A stretch of DNA of 64,000 nt from an uncultured Paracoccaceae bacterium (GCA_947500825.1 CANMTR010000009.1:1-64000); one strand, 5' to 3'. Numbered from the stretch's first letter, positions 1-9,110 are shown. The notes: generated by a model from the sequence alone, not told the origin. Numbers and translations: made by a program.

Positions 1-37
1 CTACCAGCTCTCTCAGGTCCATCATGGGTTTGGTCAT
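1..37 (-). CDS. IS256-family transposase, N-terminal fragment (cut by window edge)
   Basis: Reading the minus strand from the ATG at 37 gives MTKPMMDLRELV before the window ends. I recall this as the typical start of IS256-family (Mutator-like) transposases of Rhodobacterales, which continue into a conserved leucine-rich helix. A GAGGG ribosome binding site lies about 10 bases upstream. Only 12 codons are visible, so the family call rests on memory of that N-terminus and on the ribosome binding site. Whether the gene is intact cannot be judged here. Confidence 0.5.
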   Translation of the reverse strand, partial: MTKPMMDLRELV

Positions 38-503
38 CGGGGTCGTCCCTCGGTTCAGGTTGGTGTTCGCAACCCGACCCTACCGAGAAACCCGATGACC
101 GCCTCAGCTACACCACTCGGCGGGACACGACCAGGCCGACAGTGGTAACCTGCATGGGGTGGCTCCTCTCGATCGCAGATTCTGACACCTGCACTATGGC
201 GCATTACGACGCCGGGGAGCGGGAGCCATCCACCCCATCTGGTTCGGTAAAGCCGCACTGCAGCGATGAACCGGCCGGCGGACGGCAGCTTAGGGCCGAT
301 CACAGTCCTGCTAACCAATAATAAGGGCGACCATCGGGACCCGCGTTCACTGTCAGAATTGAGGAAATTGCAGCGCCGCTAACGTGGATGCGGGGCAGCA
401 GTTGCACCTTCGCTCGCCACCGTCTGGCCCTCGGTCGATCCTCCGTTGAGGAAGGATAGTGACCAACGAGGAAGACTATCGTGGCAATCCACACTGGAAA
501 GTC
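38..503. other. Gene-poor stretch between transposase start and tRNA-Pro
   Basis: I see no convincing protein gene. The first 100 bases or so should hold the transposase leader and the outer end of the IS element; I cannot place the terminal inverted repeat without its partner. Nearer the tRNA there is an inverted repeat, GATAGT at 456-461 and ACTATC at 476-481, on the 3' side of the tRNA. It has no T-run, so a terminator role is uncertain. Confidence 0.4.
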
Positions 504-580
504 TGGTCGGAGTGGCGAGATTCGAACTCACGACCCCTGCCTCCCGAAGACAGTGCTCTACCAAGCTGAGCTACACTCCG
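504..580 (-). tRNA. tRNA-Pro (anticodon CGG)
   Basis: The minus strand folds as a complete cloverleaf. The acceptor stem is CGGAGTG/CACTCCG, the D arm GCTC...GAGC, the anticodon stem CTGTC/GGCAG with loop TTCGGGA (anticodon CGG, proline), and the T arm GTGAG/CTCGC around TTCGAAT. Discriminator A is followed by an encoded CCA (ends at 504). Its 3' end points toward the gene-poor, IS-bearing left edge, the usual side for integration events at tRNA genes. Confidence 0.95.
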
Positions 581-591
581 ACCGTGGGGCG

Positions 592-620
592 CGTCTAGCG
601 GTTCACTTGGATCTTGGCAA
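592..620 (-). promoter_or_regulatory. Probable sigma-70 promoter of tRNA-Pro
   Basis: On the minus strand TTGCCA (615-620) and TAGACG (592-597) are separated by exactly 17 bases and lie just upstream of the mature tRNA 5' end at 580, placing a start site near 585. The -35 is close to consensus and the -10 is weak, as is common for stable-RNA promoters in alphaproteobacteria. Confidence 0.5.
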
Positions 621-1175
621 GAGGTTCGACGTTTCGTCCGCGGTCTTGCTTTCGCCGTTGGCGGATACTCGAACGGCACGCGCGGGGGCGTGAGTGTCGC
701 GAGGTCCACCTCGCCGTGGACGAGGCGATGCTGGAGACCCCGGCCGTGAAAGGGTCGCTGGCGCGTTTGTGTGGCCCGAGAAAGCAGGCGGAGAGGAGCC
801 GCGGGCGCGGCGCATCGGTGGTGTCGGCCCTGCTGCGCCAAGGCCTGGATGACGGGTCGCTCGGATGGGTCGCAGTTGGAGTCGCCCATGCCGTGTTCGG
901 TATCCCCGGTCACGCAGCTTGCCGTCCAACGCCCGCGGGAAGGGAATAGGCTTCCCCCCTTTCCGTGTGTCAGAGCCATGCTCGACCCTGGAAGCCTTGA
1001 GGCGAGTTGCGCTTATCGCGACATTCGGGGACGGCGCTCGCCGGGAAGCGCGGCCAACCCGGGCGCTCCAAGCGACCGTCCCCTCCGGAAGTCCGAACGT
1101 CGCTCGCCGGGCCCACCTGGAACATGACGCCATGGCATCGTGGATGCACGGGCAGACCCGGTCCGCGGGTGTGCC
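621..1175. other. Intergenic stretch with no supported gene
   Basis: Between the tRNA-Pro promoter and the end of the ROK regulator there are about 550 bases with open frames on both strands, but none has a recognisable family, a good ribosome binding site or typical codon use. A GGGAAG...CTTCCC hairpin followed by C/T-rich sequence lies near 940-960; its role is unknown. Confidence 0.4.
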
Positions 1176-2348
1176 TCATTCCACAAGGTAGCGCTCGACG
1201 ATCGGGCGGTATCCGGCGCCGAGGGCGCAGGCGGTGGTGCCCAAGGTGCCCGAGACGATCCGGGGGGGCTTGATGCCGCGGGTGTCGGCCGCGGCCACGA
1301 GGGCCTCGACCCGCGCAATGAGCCTGTCCCGGACGTCGCCCGGAAAGCTGCCGTCGAGCACGATGTCGGGCAGGCCGAGGACGGCGACAACTGTGAGCAC
1401 GGTCCATGCAAGACGGTGCGCGGTCTCTTCGATCCAGGTTTCCTCGAGGTCCTCGAACCCCGTCCAGGACGGGCGCTGCAACAGGTCCTGCCCCCGGCCC
1501 GGATGACGCGCATCGACGCGCCGCTCGAGCTGGAGGAGCGAGGCGACCTCGAGCATCTGCTTCATGCCGCCGCCCGCCCCCGCCACGGGCAGGGAGGCGA
1601 ACGCGCCGGCATTGCCGCCCGGCCCGAGGTGGAGCTGCCCCCCCAGGACGATGCCGCCGCCGAGGAACGTGCCCACGAAGATGTAGGCGAAATCGCGCAG
1701 GTTCCTCGCGGCGCCGAAGAGATGCTCGCCGTGGCAGGCCAAAGACGCGTCGTTGCCGACGATTGCGGGAAGGCCGGTGGCCTCGGCAAAGGCATGTTCG
1801 GCGGGGAAATCTCGCCACGCCTGCATCTCGGCCGTCGGGGCGCCCAGGAAATCGAGCCAGTCCCAGAGTTCGAACGGCATCCCGATCCCGATCCCCGCGA
1901 TGCGGGTGGCACGGTCGGAGCCCAGCGCATCGCGAAACTCGGCCAGGCCGCCCCGCGCGAAGTCGAGGCAGGCGGCAGGCGTGGGGAAGGCGTGGGTTTG
2001 CCCGAGGCGCGCCGAGACCCGCCCCTCGAAATCGATCAGGACCAGGTCGGAGCGCCGTCTTCCGATCCGCAACCCGACGGAAAAAGCCCCGGTCGGGTCC
2101 ATGCCGATGGGGGTGGAGGGCTTGCCGACACGGCCGCGCTCGGGGGTGCCGCGCCGGACCAGGCCCTCGGCCTCGAGCTTGCGGGTGATGACCGAGGCCG
2201 ACTGGGCCGACAGGCCGACCCGCTTGGCGATGTCGGCCGCCGAGACGGGCCCTTCGAGCCGCAACAGGCTCAGGATCGCCCGCTCGTTGGCGCTGCGATC
2301 CGCGGCGCCCGGTGCCGCGATGCCGTCGTCTTGGCCGCCGTCCTTCAT
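1176..2348 (-). CDS. ROK-family (NagC/XylR-type) transcriptional regulator
   Basis: 390 aa. The N-terminal winged helix-turn-helix (about residues 20-75, with AILSLLRLEGPVSAADIAKR) is followed by a sugar-kinase-like ROK domain with phosphate-loop and glycine-rich segments (GIGIGMP, GTFLGGGIVLGG). The usual zinc motif CxCGxxGC of ROK proteins is absent. The ATG at 2348 is preferred over upstream ATGs because GGGAGGA sits at good spacing. It is transcribed away from the sugar transporter at 2510, so it most likely senses the imported sugar or its phosphate and controls that operon; this is inferred from position. Confidence 0.85.
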   Translation of the reverse strand: MKDGGQDDGIAAPGAADRSANERAILSLLRLEGPVSAADIAKRVGLSAQSASVITRKLEAEGLVRRGTPERGRVGKPSTPIGMDPTGAFSVGLRIGRRRSDLVLIDFEGRVSARLGQTHAFPTPAACLDFARGGLAEFRDALGSDRATRIAGIGIGMPFELWDWLDFLGAPTAEMQAWRDFPAEHAFAEATGLPAIVGNDASLACHGEHLFGAARNLRDFAYIFVGTFLGGGIVLGGQLHLGPGGNAGAFASLPVAGAGGGMKQMLEVASLLQLERRVDARHPGRGQDLLQRPSWTGFEDLEETWIEETAHRLAWTVLTVVAVLGLPDIVLDGSFPGDVRDRLIARVEALVAAADTRGIKPPRIVSGTLGTTACALGAGYRPIVERYLVE

Positions 2349-2381
2349 GCGTCGTCCTCCCGTGTCGATCATGTCCTCGCT

Positions 2382-2418
2382 GATTAATAAATCAAGTTGA
2401 AGTAAATATTGACCCAAG
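2382..2418. promoter_or_regulatory. AT-rich divergent promoter/operator candidate
   Basis: The 160-base gap between the ROK regulator and the sugar-binding protein contains one sharply AT-rich block (GATTAATAAATCAAG, then AAGTAAATATTGAC) in an otherwise GC-rich region. AATAAAT and the reverse of AATATTT form an imperfect dyad, as expected for a ROK operator. The exact operator and -10/-35 boxes are not certain. Confidence 0.35.
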
Positions 2419-2509
2419 GCCGCTTCGGCGGCATTGATGGGATGAGCCGACCGCCCGAAGAGGAGCCCGGATGCCGGGACGGGGGGCGGACGGAACGGGA
2501 GGAGACATC

Positions 2510-3526
2510 ATGAGATACGTGACGGCCATCTCGGCCCTGGCCCTCGTCGCGAGCGGTTCCATGGCGCTGGCGCAGGACGGAACGACGGCCTGCCTGATCA
2601 CCAAGACGGACACCAACCCGTTCTTCGTGAAGATGCGCGAGGGCGCCGAGCAGAAGGCGCAGGAGCTGGGCATCGAGCTGATGACCTTCGCCGGGCAGTA
2701 CGACGGCGACCACGAGACCCAGGCGCAGGCGATCGAGACCTGCATCGCGTCCCAGGCCGACGGCATCCTGCTCCTGGCCTCCGACACCTCTTCCATCGTG
2801 TCCTCGGTGGAGCAGGCGCAGGAGGCGGGCGCCATCGTCATCGCGCTCGACACTCCGCTCAACCCTGCCAGCGCTGCCGACGCGACCTTCGCCACGGACA
2901 ACTTCCGGGCCGGCGAGCTGATCGGGGAATGGGCCGCGGCGCGGATGGGCGAGGGGGCCGAGGATGCGCGCATCGCGTTCCTCGATCTCAACGTCAGCCA
3001 GCCCACCGTGGGCGTGCTGCGCGACCAGGGCTTCATGCAGGGCTTCGGCATCGATATCGCCGATCCGGGCCGCTACGGCGACGAGAGCGATCCGCGCATC
3101 GTCGGCCATGATGCCACCCAAGGAAACGAGGAGGGCGGCCGCCGCGCGATGGAGAACCTGCTGGCGCAGGATCCCAACATCGACGTGGTCTACACCATCA
3201 ACGAACCCGCGGCCGCCGGCGCCTACGAGGCGCTCGATGCGCTCGGCCGCGCGGACGAGGTGCTCGTCACCTCCGTGGACGGCGGCTGCCCCGGCATCCA
3301 GAACGTGCGCGACGGCGTGATCGGGGCGACCGCCCAGCAGTATCCGCTGCGGATGGCCGCGCTGGGGATCGAGGCGATCCACCAGTACGCCCAGGACGGT
3401 ACCCTGCCGCAACCAACCGAGGGCAAGGACTTCTTCGACACGGGCGTTCAGCTCGTGACGGACAATCCCGTGGAGGGCATCGAGTCGATCACGGTCGACG
3501 AGGGCCTGGAGCTCTGCTGGGGCTGA
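2510..3526 (+). CDS. Sugar ABC transporter substrate-binding protein (FrcB-like)
   Basis: 338 aa periplasmic binding protein of the ribose/fructose class (type 1 fold). A signal peptide covers residues 1-22 ([22 protein letters not shown], cut after ALA). The mature start [17 protein letters not shown] is typical of FrcB-like proteins. It delivers a sugar to the permease encoded 84 bases downstream. The start is set by GGGAGGAG before the ATG; an in-frame upstream ATG at 2471 would spoil the signal peptide. The ligand (fructose, ribose, inositol or similar) cannot be fixed from sequence. Confidence 0.88.
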   Translation: MRYVTAISALALVASGSMALAQDGTTACLITKTDTNPFFVKMREGAEQKAQELGIELMTFAGQYDGDHETQAQAIETCIASQADGILLLASDTSSIVSSVEQAQEAGAIVIALDTPLNPASAADATFATDNFRAGELIGEWAAARMGEGAEDARIAFLDLNVSQPTVGVLRDQGFMQGFGIDIADPGRYGDESDPRIVGHDATQGNEEGGRRAMENLLAQDPNIDVVYTINEPAAAGAYEALDALGRADEVLVTSVDGGCPGIQNVRDGVIGATAQQYPLRMAALGIEAIHQYAQDGTLPQPTEGKDFFDTGVQLVTDNPVEGIESITVDEGLELCWG

Positions 3527-3555
3527 CCGAGCTCGAACGACGTAGGACCTGATCG

Positions 3556-3581
3556 GGCCGGGACGCTGGTGCGCCCCGGCC
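3556..3581 (+). terminator. Stem-loop between binding-protein and permease genes
   Basis: GGCCGGG (3556-3562) pairs with CCCGGCC (3575-3581) across a 12-base loop. There is no T-run, so this is more likely an mRNA-stabilising or attenuating hairpin than a full terminator. Such stem-loops after binding-protein genes are a known way of making more binding protein than permease. Confidence 0.4.
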
Positions 3582-3609
3582 GGCACGCGACCGAAGGGGG
3601 GAGGGGCGC

Positions 3610-4674
3610 ATGAACGACAGCGACGCATACGAGGACGTCGTCAAGACGCGACGGGAGGAAGGCTTCGCCGAGTTCGAAGGGCGGCGGAAGGGGGCCATGC
3701 ACCGGTTCCACGACCTGCTGCACGCCAATCCGGCCATGGTGCCGCTGATCGTGCTCGTGGCGTCGATCGTCGTGTTCGGGGCGCTCCTGGGGTCGCGGTT
3801 CTTCTCCCCCTTCGCGCTGACGCTGATCCTCCAGCAGGTGCAGATCGTGGGGATCGTGGCGGCGGCGCAGTCGCTCATCATCCTGACGGCCGGGATCGAC
3901 CTTTCGGTGGGCGCGATCACCGTGTTCTCGTCGGTGGTGATGGGGCAGTTCGCGTTCCGCTACGGCATCCCGCCGAGCCTGGCGGTATGCTGCGGGCTGG
4001 CCTTCGGCACGCTTTGCGGAGCGCTGAACGGCTGGCTCGTCAGCCGCATGAAGTTGCCGCCCTTCATCGTGACGCTGGGCACCTGGCAGGTGATCCTCGC
4101 GTCCAACTACCTCTATTCGCGCAACGAGACGATCCGCGCCCAGGAGATCGAGGCCGAGGCCCCGATCCTGCAGCTCATGGGCGCGCGCTTCGAGGTCGCG
4201 GGCGCCGTCTTCACCGTGGGCGTGGTCTTCATGATCGTGCTGGTGCTGGCGCTCGCCTGGGCGCTCAAGAACACCGCCTGGGGGCGCCACGTCTATGCCG
4301 TGGGCGACGACCCCGAGGCGGCGGCGCTCTCGGGCGTCAACGTGCACCGCACACTGATGTCGGTCTACATGCTCGCGGGCCTGATCTACGGCTTCGCCGG
4401 CTGGGCGCTGATCGGGCGGCTTGGATCGGTCTCGCCCACCTCCGCCTACGAGGCCAACATCGAATCCATCACCGCGGTGGTGATCGGCGGCATCTCCCTG
4501 TTCGGGGGGCGCGGGTCGGTCATGGGCTCGCTCTTCGGGGCGCTGATCGTGGGCGTGTTCACTCTAGGCCTCAGGCTCCTCGGCGCGGACGCGCAATGGA
4601 CATATTTCTTCATCGGCGTGCTGATCATCGTCGCCGTCGCCGTGGACCAATGGATCAGAAAGGTGTCGGCCTGA
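3610..4674 (+). CDS. Sugar ABC transporter permease (FrcC/RbsC-like)
   Basis: 354 aa inner-membrane permease of the branched-chain/ribose class (BPD_transp_2), about eight to ten hydrophobic segments starting near residue 45. The family segment LTAGIDLSVGAI is present near residues 95-106. A longer than usual soluble N-terminus of about 40 residues precedes the first helix. The TGA overlaps the ATG of the ATPase gene by one base, so the two are translationally coupled and form one importer with the upstream binding protein. Confidence 0.9.
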   Translation: MNDSDAYEDVVKTRREEGFAEFEGRRKGAMHRFHDLLHANPAMVPLIVLVASIVVFGALLGSRFFSPFALTLILQQVQIVGIVAAAQSLIILTAGIDLSVGAITVFSSVVMGQFAFRYGIPPSLAVCCGLAFGTLCGALNGWLVSRMKLPPFIVTLGTWQVILASNYLYSRNETIRAQEIEAEAPILQLMGARFEVAGAVFTVGVVFMIVLVLALAWALKNTAWGRHVYAVGDDPEAAALSGVNVHRTLMSVYMLAGLIYGFAGWALIGRLGSVSPTSAYEANIESITAVVIGGISLFGGRGSVMGSLFGALIVGVFTLGLRLLGADAQWTYFFIGVLIIVAVAVDQWIRKVSA

Positions 4675-5447
4675 TGCAACCCGTCCTCTCCGCCAAAGGC
4701 CTCGTCAAGCGCTATGGCAAGGTTACCGCGCTCGACCGCTGCGACTTCGAACTGTACCCGGGCGAGATCCTGGCCGTGATCGGCGACAACGGCGCGGGCA
4801 AGTCCACCCTGATCAAGGCGCTCTCGGGGGCCGTCTCGCCGGACGAGGGCGAGATCGAGCTCGAGGGGCGGCGGATCGACTTCGCCTCGCCCAACGACGC
4901 CCGCATGTCGGGGATCGAGACGGTCTATCAGACCCTGGCGATGTCGCCCGCCCTGTCGATCGCGGACAACATGTTCATGGGCCGGGAGCTGCGCAAGAAG
5001 GGGTTCCTGGGCAAGTACCTCCACCAGCTCGACCACAAGGCGATGGAGGATTTCGCGCGGCAGAAGCTGTCGGATCTCGGGCTGATGACGATCCAGAACA
5101 TCTCCCAGCCCGTGGAGACGCTCTCGGGCGGCCAGCGCCAGGGCGTTGCCGTGGCGCGCGCGGCCGCGTTCGGCTCCAAGGTCATCATCCTCGACGAGCC
5201 CACTGCCGCCCTCGGCGTGAAGGAAAGCCGCCGCGTGCTGGAGCTGATCCGCGACGTGAATGCGCGGGGCATCCCGATCATCCTGATCAGCCACAACATG
5301 CCCCACGTCTTCGAGCTGGCCGACCGCATCCACGTCCATCGGCTCGGCCGGCGGCTTTGCGTGATCGACCCCAAGGAGCACAGCATGGCCGATGCCGTGG
5401 CCTTCATGACGGGCGCCAAGGAGCCCGCCGAGCCCGAGATGGCGTGA
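4674..5447 (+). CDS. Sugar ABC transporter ATP-binding protein (FrcA-like)
   Basis: 257 aa, a single ABC domain rather than the duplicated RbsA type, matching FrcA. Walker A GDNGAGKST is near residue 37, the signature LSGGQRQGVAVARA near 148 and Walker B IILDEPTAALG near 171. The ATG overlaps the permease stop (TGATG). It energises import by the FrcBCA-like system. No sugar kinase or isomerase gene follows, so metabolism of the sugar must be encoded elsewhere. Confidence 0.9.
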   Translation: MQPVLSAKGLVKRYGKVTALDRCDFELYPGEILAVIGDNGAGKSTLIKALSGAVSPDEGEIELEGRRIDFASPNDARMSGIETVYQTLAMSPALSIADNMFMGRELRKKGFLGKYLHQLDHKAMEDFARQKLSDLGLMTIQNISQPVETLSGGQRQGVAVARAAAFGSKVIILDEPTAALGVKESRRVLELIRDVNARGIPIILISHNMPHVFELADRIHVHRLGRRLCVIDPKEHSMADAVAFMTGAKEPAEPEMA

Positions 5448-5573
5448 CGCCCTCGGGCAGGCATCGGACAGGCGGAGTGCCGTGACCCGATCGCGATGGG
5501 CCCCGGCGGGTTGGCCGCGCGATGTCGTGGCGATCGACTCCGAGGGCCTCGCGGTTGCCGACGCCTCGCTTCT

Positions 5574-5602
5574 TTGTCGGAGCGTGTGATTCGCGCTACA
5601 CT
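5574..5602 (+). promoter_or_regulatory. Sigma-70-like promoter for the lyase/glycosyltransferase pair
   Basis: TTGTCG (5574-5579) and TACACT (5597-5602) are spaced by exactly 17 bases in the 343-base gap after the sugar transporter. This would give a 5' leader of about 180 bases before the ATG at 5791. Nothing else recognisable lies in that gap. Confidence 0.45.
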
Positions 5603-5790
5603 GTGAACTTCAGGCGGGGTCGTCCGAGGATCGTGCTCCCGCTCGCGGATTGCAGCGATTCCCCGAGTCGGGCATCGCCCTCGCACCCATGGACGTGCCC
5701 GTGTTACGTAGGAGGCGTTCATGAGGCGGACGTCGTGCAGCCGGAGTTGCCCGTCTGAGCCGAGGGGATAGCGAGGCGTTGGGAGTTCGC

Positions 5791-8130
5791 ATGTCAAAAC
5801 CTGGCAAGGGGCGAAGGGACGCCCCCAAGGGTCTCTTCAAGCGGGCAAAAACCCGTTACCGCTCGGCTGGCCGGGCCGAGCGGGCCGCGTGGCTTGCGGG
5901 TGTGGCCCTGTGCGCGCCCGTGGTGGTGCCTCTCTATTTCGGGGCCCGGATGCGCAAGGTCGCGCGGCAAGGCGGGCGGCCGCTGTTCGTCGCCCCCTCC
6001 AAGCCGCCGCCCCCCGTCGCCCCGGACCGGGTCGTGGAGGAAAGGCTGGCCGCCGAGGCGGACACGTTCGCGCTTGTGAGGATCATCGGCAACGACCTGC
6101 CGCCGCGCCATTCCATCGGCCAGTCGCGCGAGAACCTCGACTTCGTCCTGCGCAACGAGCCCGAGTTCGACGGCTGCCAGAAGCTCTGGATCGTCAACAG
6201 GATCGTGAACAAGACGGAGGAGGCGCGCCTGATCGCGCGCCTCGACGCGGCAGGCGCCGACTACGAGGTGATCCCCTTCGTGGCGGAAGACTACGCGCAG
6301 GTTCCGTTCGACTTCTCGCCGTTCGAGCAGGACCAGGTCCTGCAGTCGGAGGCGTTCCACGCCCTCGACGAGGTTCGCAAGGCGCGGGCGGTGGCGCAGA
6401 TCCACCGCCTCCGGAATGGCTACGTGATGCACAACAACGGGGCCCGGAACCGCGCCATCGAGCTTGGGCGGTCACGGGCGAAGTGGATTCTGCCCTTCGA
6501 CGGCAACGGGTTCATGACCTCCGCCGACTGGCGACGTCTGCGCGACGACGTGACCGCCGACCCCGAGCGGCAGTACATGGTCGTGCCCATGGCGCGGTTG
6601 GGAACGAACGAGGGCGCCCTGGACGATATCTCGCCAGAGGACGCCCACGAGGAGCCGCAGATCATGTTCCGCCGCGACGCCCCGGAGCGGTTCGACGAGG
6701 CCCATCCCTACGGCAGGCGCCCCAAGGTGGAGATGTTGGCGCGGCTCGGGGTGCGCGGTCCGTGGAACACGTGGCCGATGGAGCCTTGGGACCTGGCCGG
6801 TCGCCCGGTTGGGCCCGGGTTTCACCGCACGGGTCGGGCGGGCCTCGTGCGGCGCCTCGCCTCGGGGCGCTCGGACCTCGAGACCGCCCATCGCACGGTC
6901 AGCCGCCTGCGCGGCGTCGCCCGCGCGGATGCGATCGTCGAGACGCTCCTGCGCGCCGACGAGGCGGTGCTTGCCGAGCGGGGGGGACCCGTCGACGGGC
7001 CGCTGTTCTTCACGCCCGAATGCCTCGCCGAGGCGCCAAAGGAGACGGCCTCCGCCATCGCCGGGGCCGCCGCGAAGGCGATGGCGCGGGGCCCGTACTC
7101 GGTCACCCACAAGCCGGAAAGCCCCGCGGGCGTCGGCCCGCACGATTATTACCACCCCGCTCCCTACTGGCATCCCGACCCGCGCAAGGAGAACGGCCTG
7201 CCCTATGTCCGGCGCGACGGCGTGCGCCTGCCGGGCACCGTCCTCTACGGGGAGGGCAGCGAGAGGTTCGACCGGACGCGCTGGCAGATGATGTGCGACG
7301 ACACTCTCGCCTGCGCGCTCGAATGGTCGATATCGGGCGACGAGGCGGCACGGGAGCATGCACTCCGCCTGGTCCGGACTTGGTTCGTCGATCCCGAAAC
7401 GGCGATGACGCCCCATCTGCGGTTTGCCCAGGTCAGGCTCGGGCACGACGGGGGCGAGGGCAAGGGAACCGGCATCCTGGAGTTCAAGGATCTCGCCTTT
7501 CTTCTGGATGCCGTTCGGCTTCTGCGCGATCCCGGGGTGTCGGACGCGATGCGGGACTGGCTGGAAGCATATGTCGAATGGCTCGACACCTCGCCGCAGG
7601 GCGCGCAGGAACGCCGCGCCCCGAACAATCACGGGGTCTATTTCGACCTGCAATATGCGGCCATCGCGGCGTTCCTCGGCCGGACCGCCGAAATATCGAA
7701 GTGCTGGATGTACAGCGCCTCGCGTTTGCGCGGGCATTTCGACGGACAGGGCGCGCAGCCGCACGAACTGAGGCGCACCCTGACGAAGCATTACTGCGCC
7801 TACAATCTGCAAGGCTGGTTGAGCCTCCTGCACGTCTACCGGTCTTGCGGACTCTCGGTGGACGCCCAGCCCGAGACGGCGCGGGTCCGGCGGGGCGTGG
7901 AGTGGTTCCTGGCCCACAGGGGCAGGGCGTGGCCCTTCGAGCAGATAGCGCCTTTCGACGAGGACCGCTTCGTCCCCCTGGCGCAGGCGGCGGCGGCCCT
8001 GGGATACGCGGACGCCCCCGGTCCCCTCGACCGGGCCCTCCTGGGGGACAAGGCATGCTTCGATCCCAATGACGGTATACCGCCCTACTGGCCCCTGATC
8101 CTGGCGTCGAAAGGGCGCTCGTTCCCGTGA
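5791..8130 (+). CDS. Two-module protein: GT-A-like domain fused to alginate-lyase-family domain
   Basis: 779 aa. Residues about 32-52 form one hydrophobic segment after a very basic N-terminus, so it is probably an inner-membrane anchor. Residues about 91-330 resemble a glycosyltransferase-like module (RIIGNDLPPRHS, NNGARNRAIELG, ILPFDGNGFM). From about 436 to 770 the sequence matches the alginate lyase superfamily (PF05426, PL5-like): YHPAPYWHPDP, NPH-type segments, and the catalytic NNH at 612-614, with a later HYCAYNLQ that could supply the tyrosine. The start at 5791 follows GGGAG. The stop overlaps the GTG of the next glycosyltransferase (GTGA). Together they suggest synthesis or tailoring of a uronic-acid-rich polysaccharide; the substrate is unknown. 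Confidence 0.7.
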   Translation: MSKPGKGRRDAPKGLFKRAKTRYRSAGRAERAAWLAGVALCAPVVVPLYFGARMRKVARQGGRPLFVAPSKPPPPVAPDRVVEERLAAEADTFALVRIIGNDLPPRHSIGQSRENLDFVLRNEPEFDGCQKLWIVNRIVNKTEEARLIARLDAAGADYEVIPFVAEDYAQVPFDFSPFEQDQVLQSEAFHALDEVRKARAVAQIHRLRNGYVMHNNGARNRAIELGRSRAKWILPFDGNGFMTSADWRRLRDDVTADPERQYMVVPMARLGTNEGALDDISPEDAHEEPQIMFRRDAPERFDEAHPYGRRPKVEMLARLGVRGPWNTWPMEPWDLAGRPVGPGFHRTGRAGLVRRLASGRSDLETAHRTVSRLRGVARADAIVETLLRADEAVLAERGGPVDGPLFFTPECLAEAPKETASAIAGAAAKAMARGPYSVTHKPESPAGVGPHDYYHPAPYWHPDPRKENGLPYVRRDGVRLPGTVLYGEGSERFDRTRWQMMCDDTLACALEWSISGDEAAREHALRLVRTWFVDPETAMTPHLRFAQVRLGHDGGEGKGTGILEFKDLAFLLDAVRLLRDPGVSDAMRDWLEAYVEWLDTSPQGAQERRAPNNHGVYFDLQYAAIAAFLGRTAEISKCWMYSASRLRGHFDGQGAQPHELRRTLTKHYCAYNLQGWLSLLHVYRSCGLSVDAQPETARVRRGVEWFLAHRGRAWPFEQIAPFDEDRFVPLAQAAAALGYADAPGPLDRALLGDKACFDPNDGIPPYWPLILASKGRSFP

Positions 8131-9110
8131 GCGGGCCGCGGACGTCTCCCCTGGCCGTCACGGTCGCGGCGCTGACCCGCCGCAGGCCGCGGATGTTGTC
8201 GGGACTGCTCGACAGTTTCGCCGCGCTCGACATTCCGCCGGGATGCTCGGTGCGTTTCCTGATCGTGGAGAACGACGACGCTCCCCGCAGCGCCGCCACC
8301 GTCGAACGCCGCGGCGGGGCGCTTCCCGCCGGACCGTTGCACCACGTCCTCGAGCCGGAGCCGGGCATCCCGTTCGCGCGCAACCGGGCCGCGCGGGAGG
8401 CGCTCTCCGCCGGTCACGACCTGCTGGCGTTCGTGGACGACGACGAGGTCGTGGCACAAGACTGGCTCGTCCGCCTCGTCGCCGGGTACCGCGAAAGCGG
8501 CGCCGCCCTGATCGGGGCACCCCTCTACGTGATGCCGCCCGCGCCGGGGCTCGGTTGGCTGCAGCGGCGGATGCACGACTGCATCGCCCGCCGCCATGCC
8601 AGGAAGGCCTCGCGCAAGGGCGCGCGGGCGAGCTTGAGCGGGACGCCCGGGGTGAACATCGTCACCAACAACTGGCTCGCAGAAACCAGCGTGTTCGGCG
8701 AACACGGGATATGGTTCGACGAGACCATGCGGTTCACCGGGGGGACGGACGCGAAGTTCTCGGTGGACGTCAAGGACGCCGGATTGCCGACCGCCTGGGT
8801 GCACGACGCCCTGGCCTACGAGATCATCCCGCCGGACAGGCTCTCGTTCCGCTACCAGTTCGACCGGGCGAGGGCCCAGTCCACGACGACGTTCCGGCGC
8901 AAGATCGACAGGCGCCCCGCCTCCAGGTGGTCCGTCCTCTTCACCGTGCCGGTGAAATCGGTTCAGGCCCTTTTGCTGACCCTCTCGGTCGTTCCCAGCA
9001 ACGGGCGGACCCTCCTCGACCTTGCCCATGCATGCGGCTGGATCGCGGGCCGCATCGGCGCGACCTTCGGCGCGCGGTCGCGCCTATACGAAACCACCAC
9101 GGGCGGATGA
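8127..9110 (+). CDS. Glycosyltransferase family 2
   Basis: 327 aa, GT-A fold family 2. It starts with LAVTVAALTRRRP, contains the nucleotide-sugar/metal DxD-type motif FVDDDEV near residue 110, and has the acceptor-side segments VNIVTNNW and RFTGGTDAKFS. A hydrophobic C-terminal stretch (about 265-305) could attach it to the membrane. The GTG start overlaps the stop of the lyase-fusion gene by GTGA, so they are made together. Donor and acceptor sugars cannot be deduced. Confidence 0.85.
   Translation: MSGPRTSPLAVTVAALTRRRPRMLSGLLDSFAALDIPPGCSVRFLIVENDDAPRSAATVERRGGALPAGPLHHVLEPEPGIPFARNRAAREALSAGHDLLAFVDDDEVVAQDWLVRLVAGYRESGAALIGAPLYVMPPAPGLGWLQRRMHDCIARRHARKASRKGARASLSGTPGVNIVTNNWLAETSVFGEHGIWFDETMRFTGGTDAKFSVDVKDAGLPTAWVHDALAYEIIPPDRLSFRYQFDRARAQSTTTFRRKIDRRPASRWSVLFTVPVKSVQALLLTLSVVPSNGRTLLDLAHACGWIAGRIGATFGARSRLYETTTGG

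Noticed and set aside
603-1133. Minus-strand frame of 176 codons between tRNA-Pro and the ROK gene
   Set aside because: No family, no ribosome binding site and Ser/Arg/Pro-rich composition typical of noncoding GC-rich DNA.
5522-5758. Short plus-strand frame in the gap before the lyase fusion
   Set aside because: It overlaps a plausible promoter and 5' leader and has no recognisable motif.
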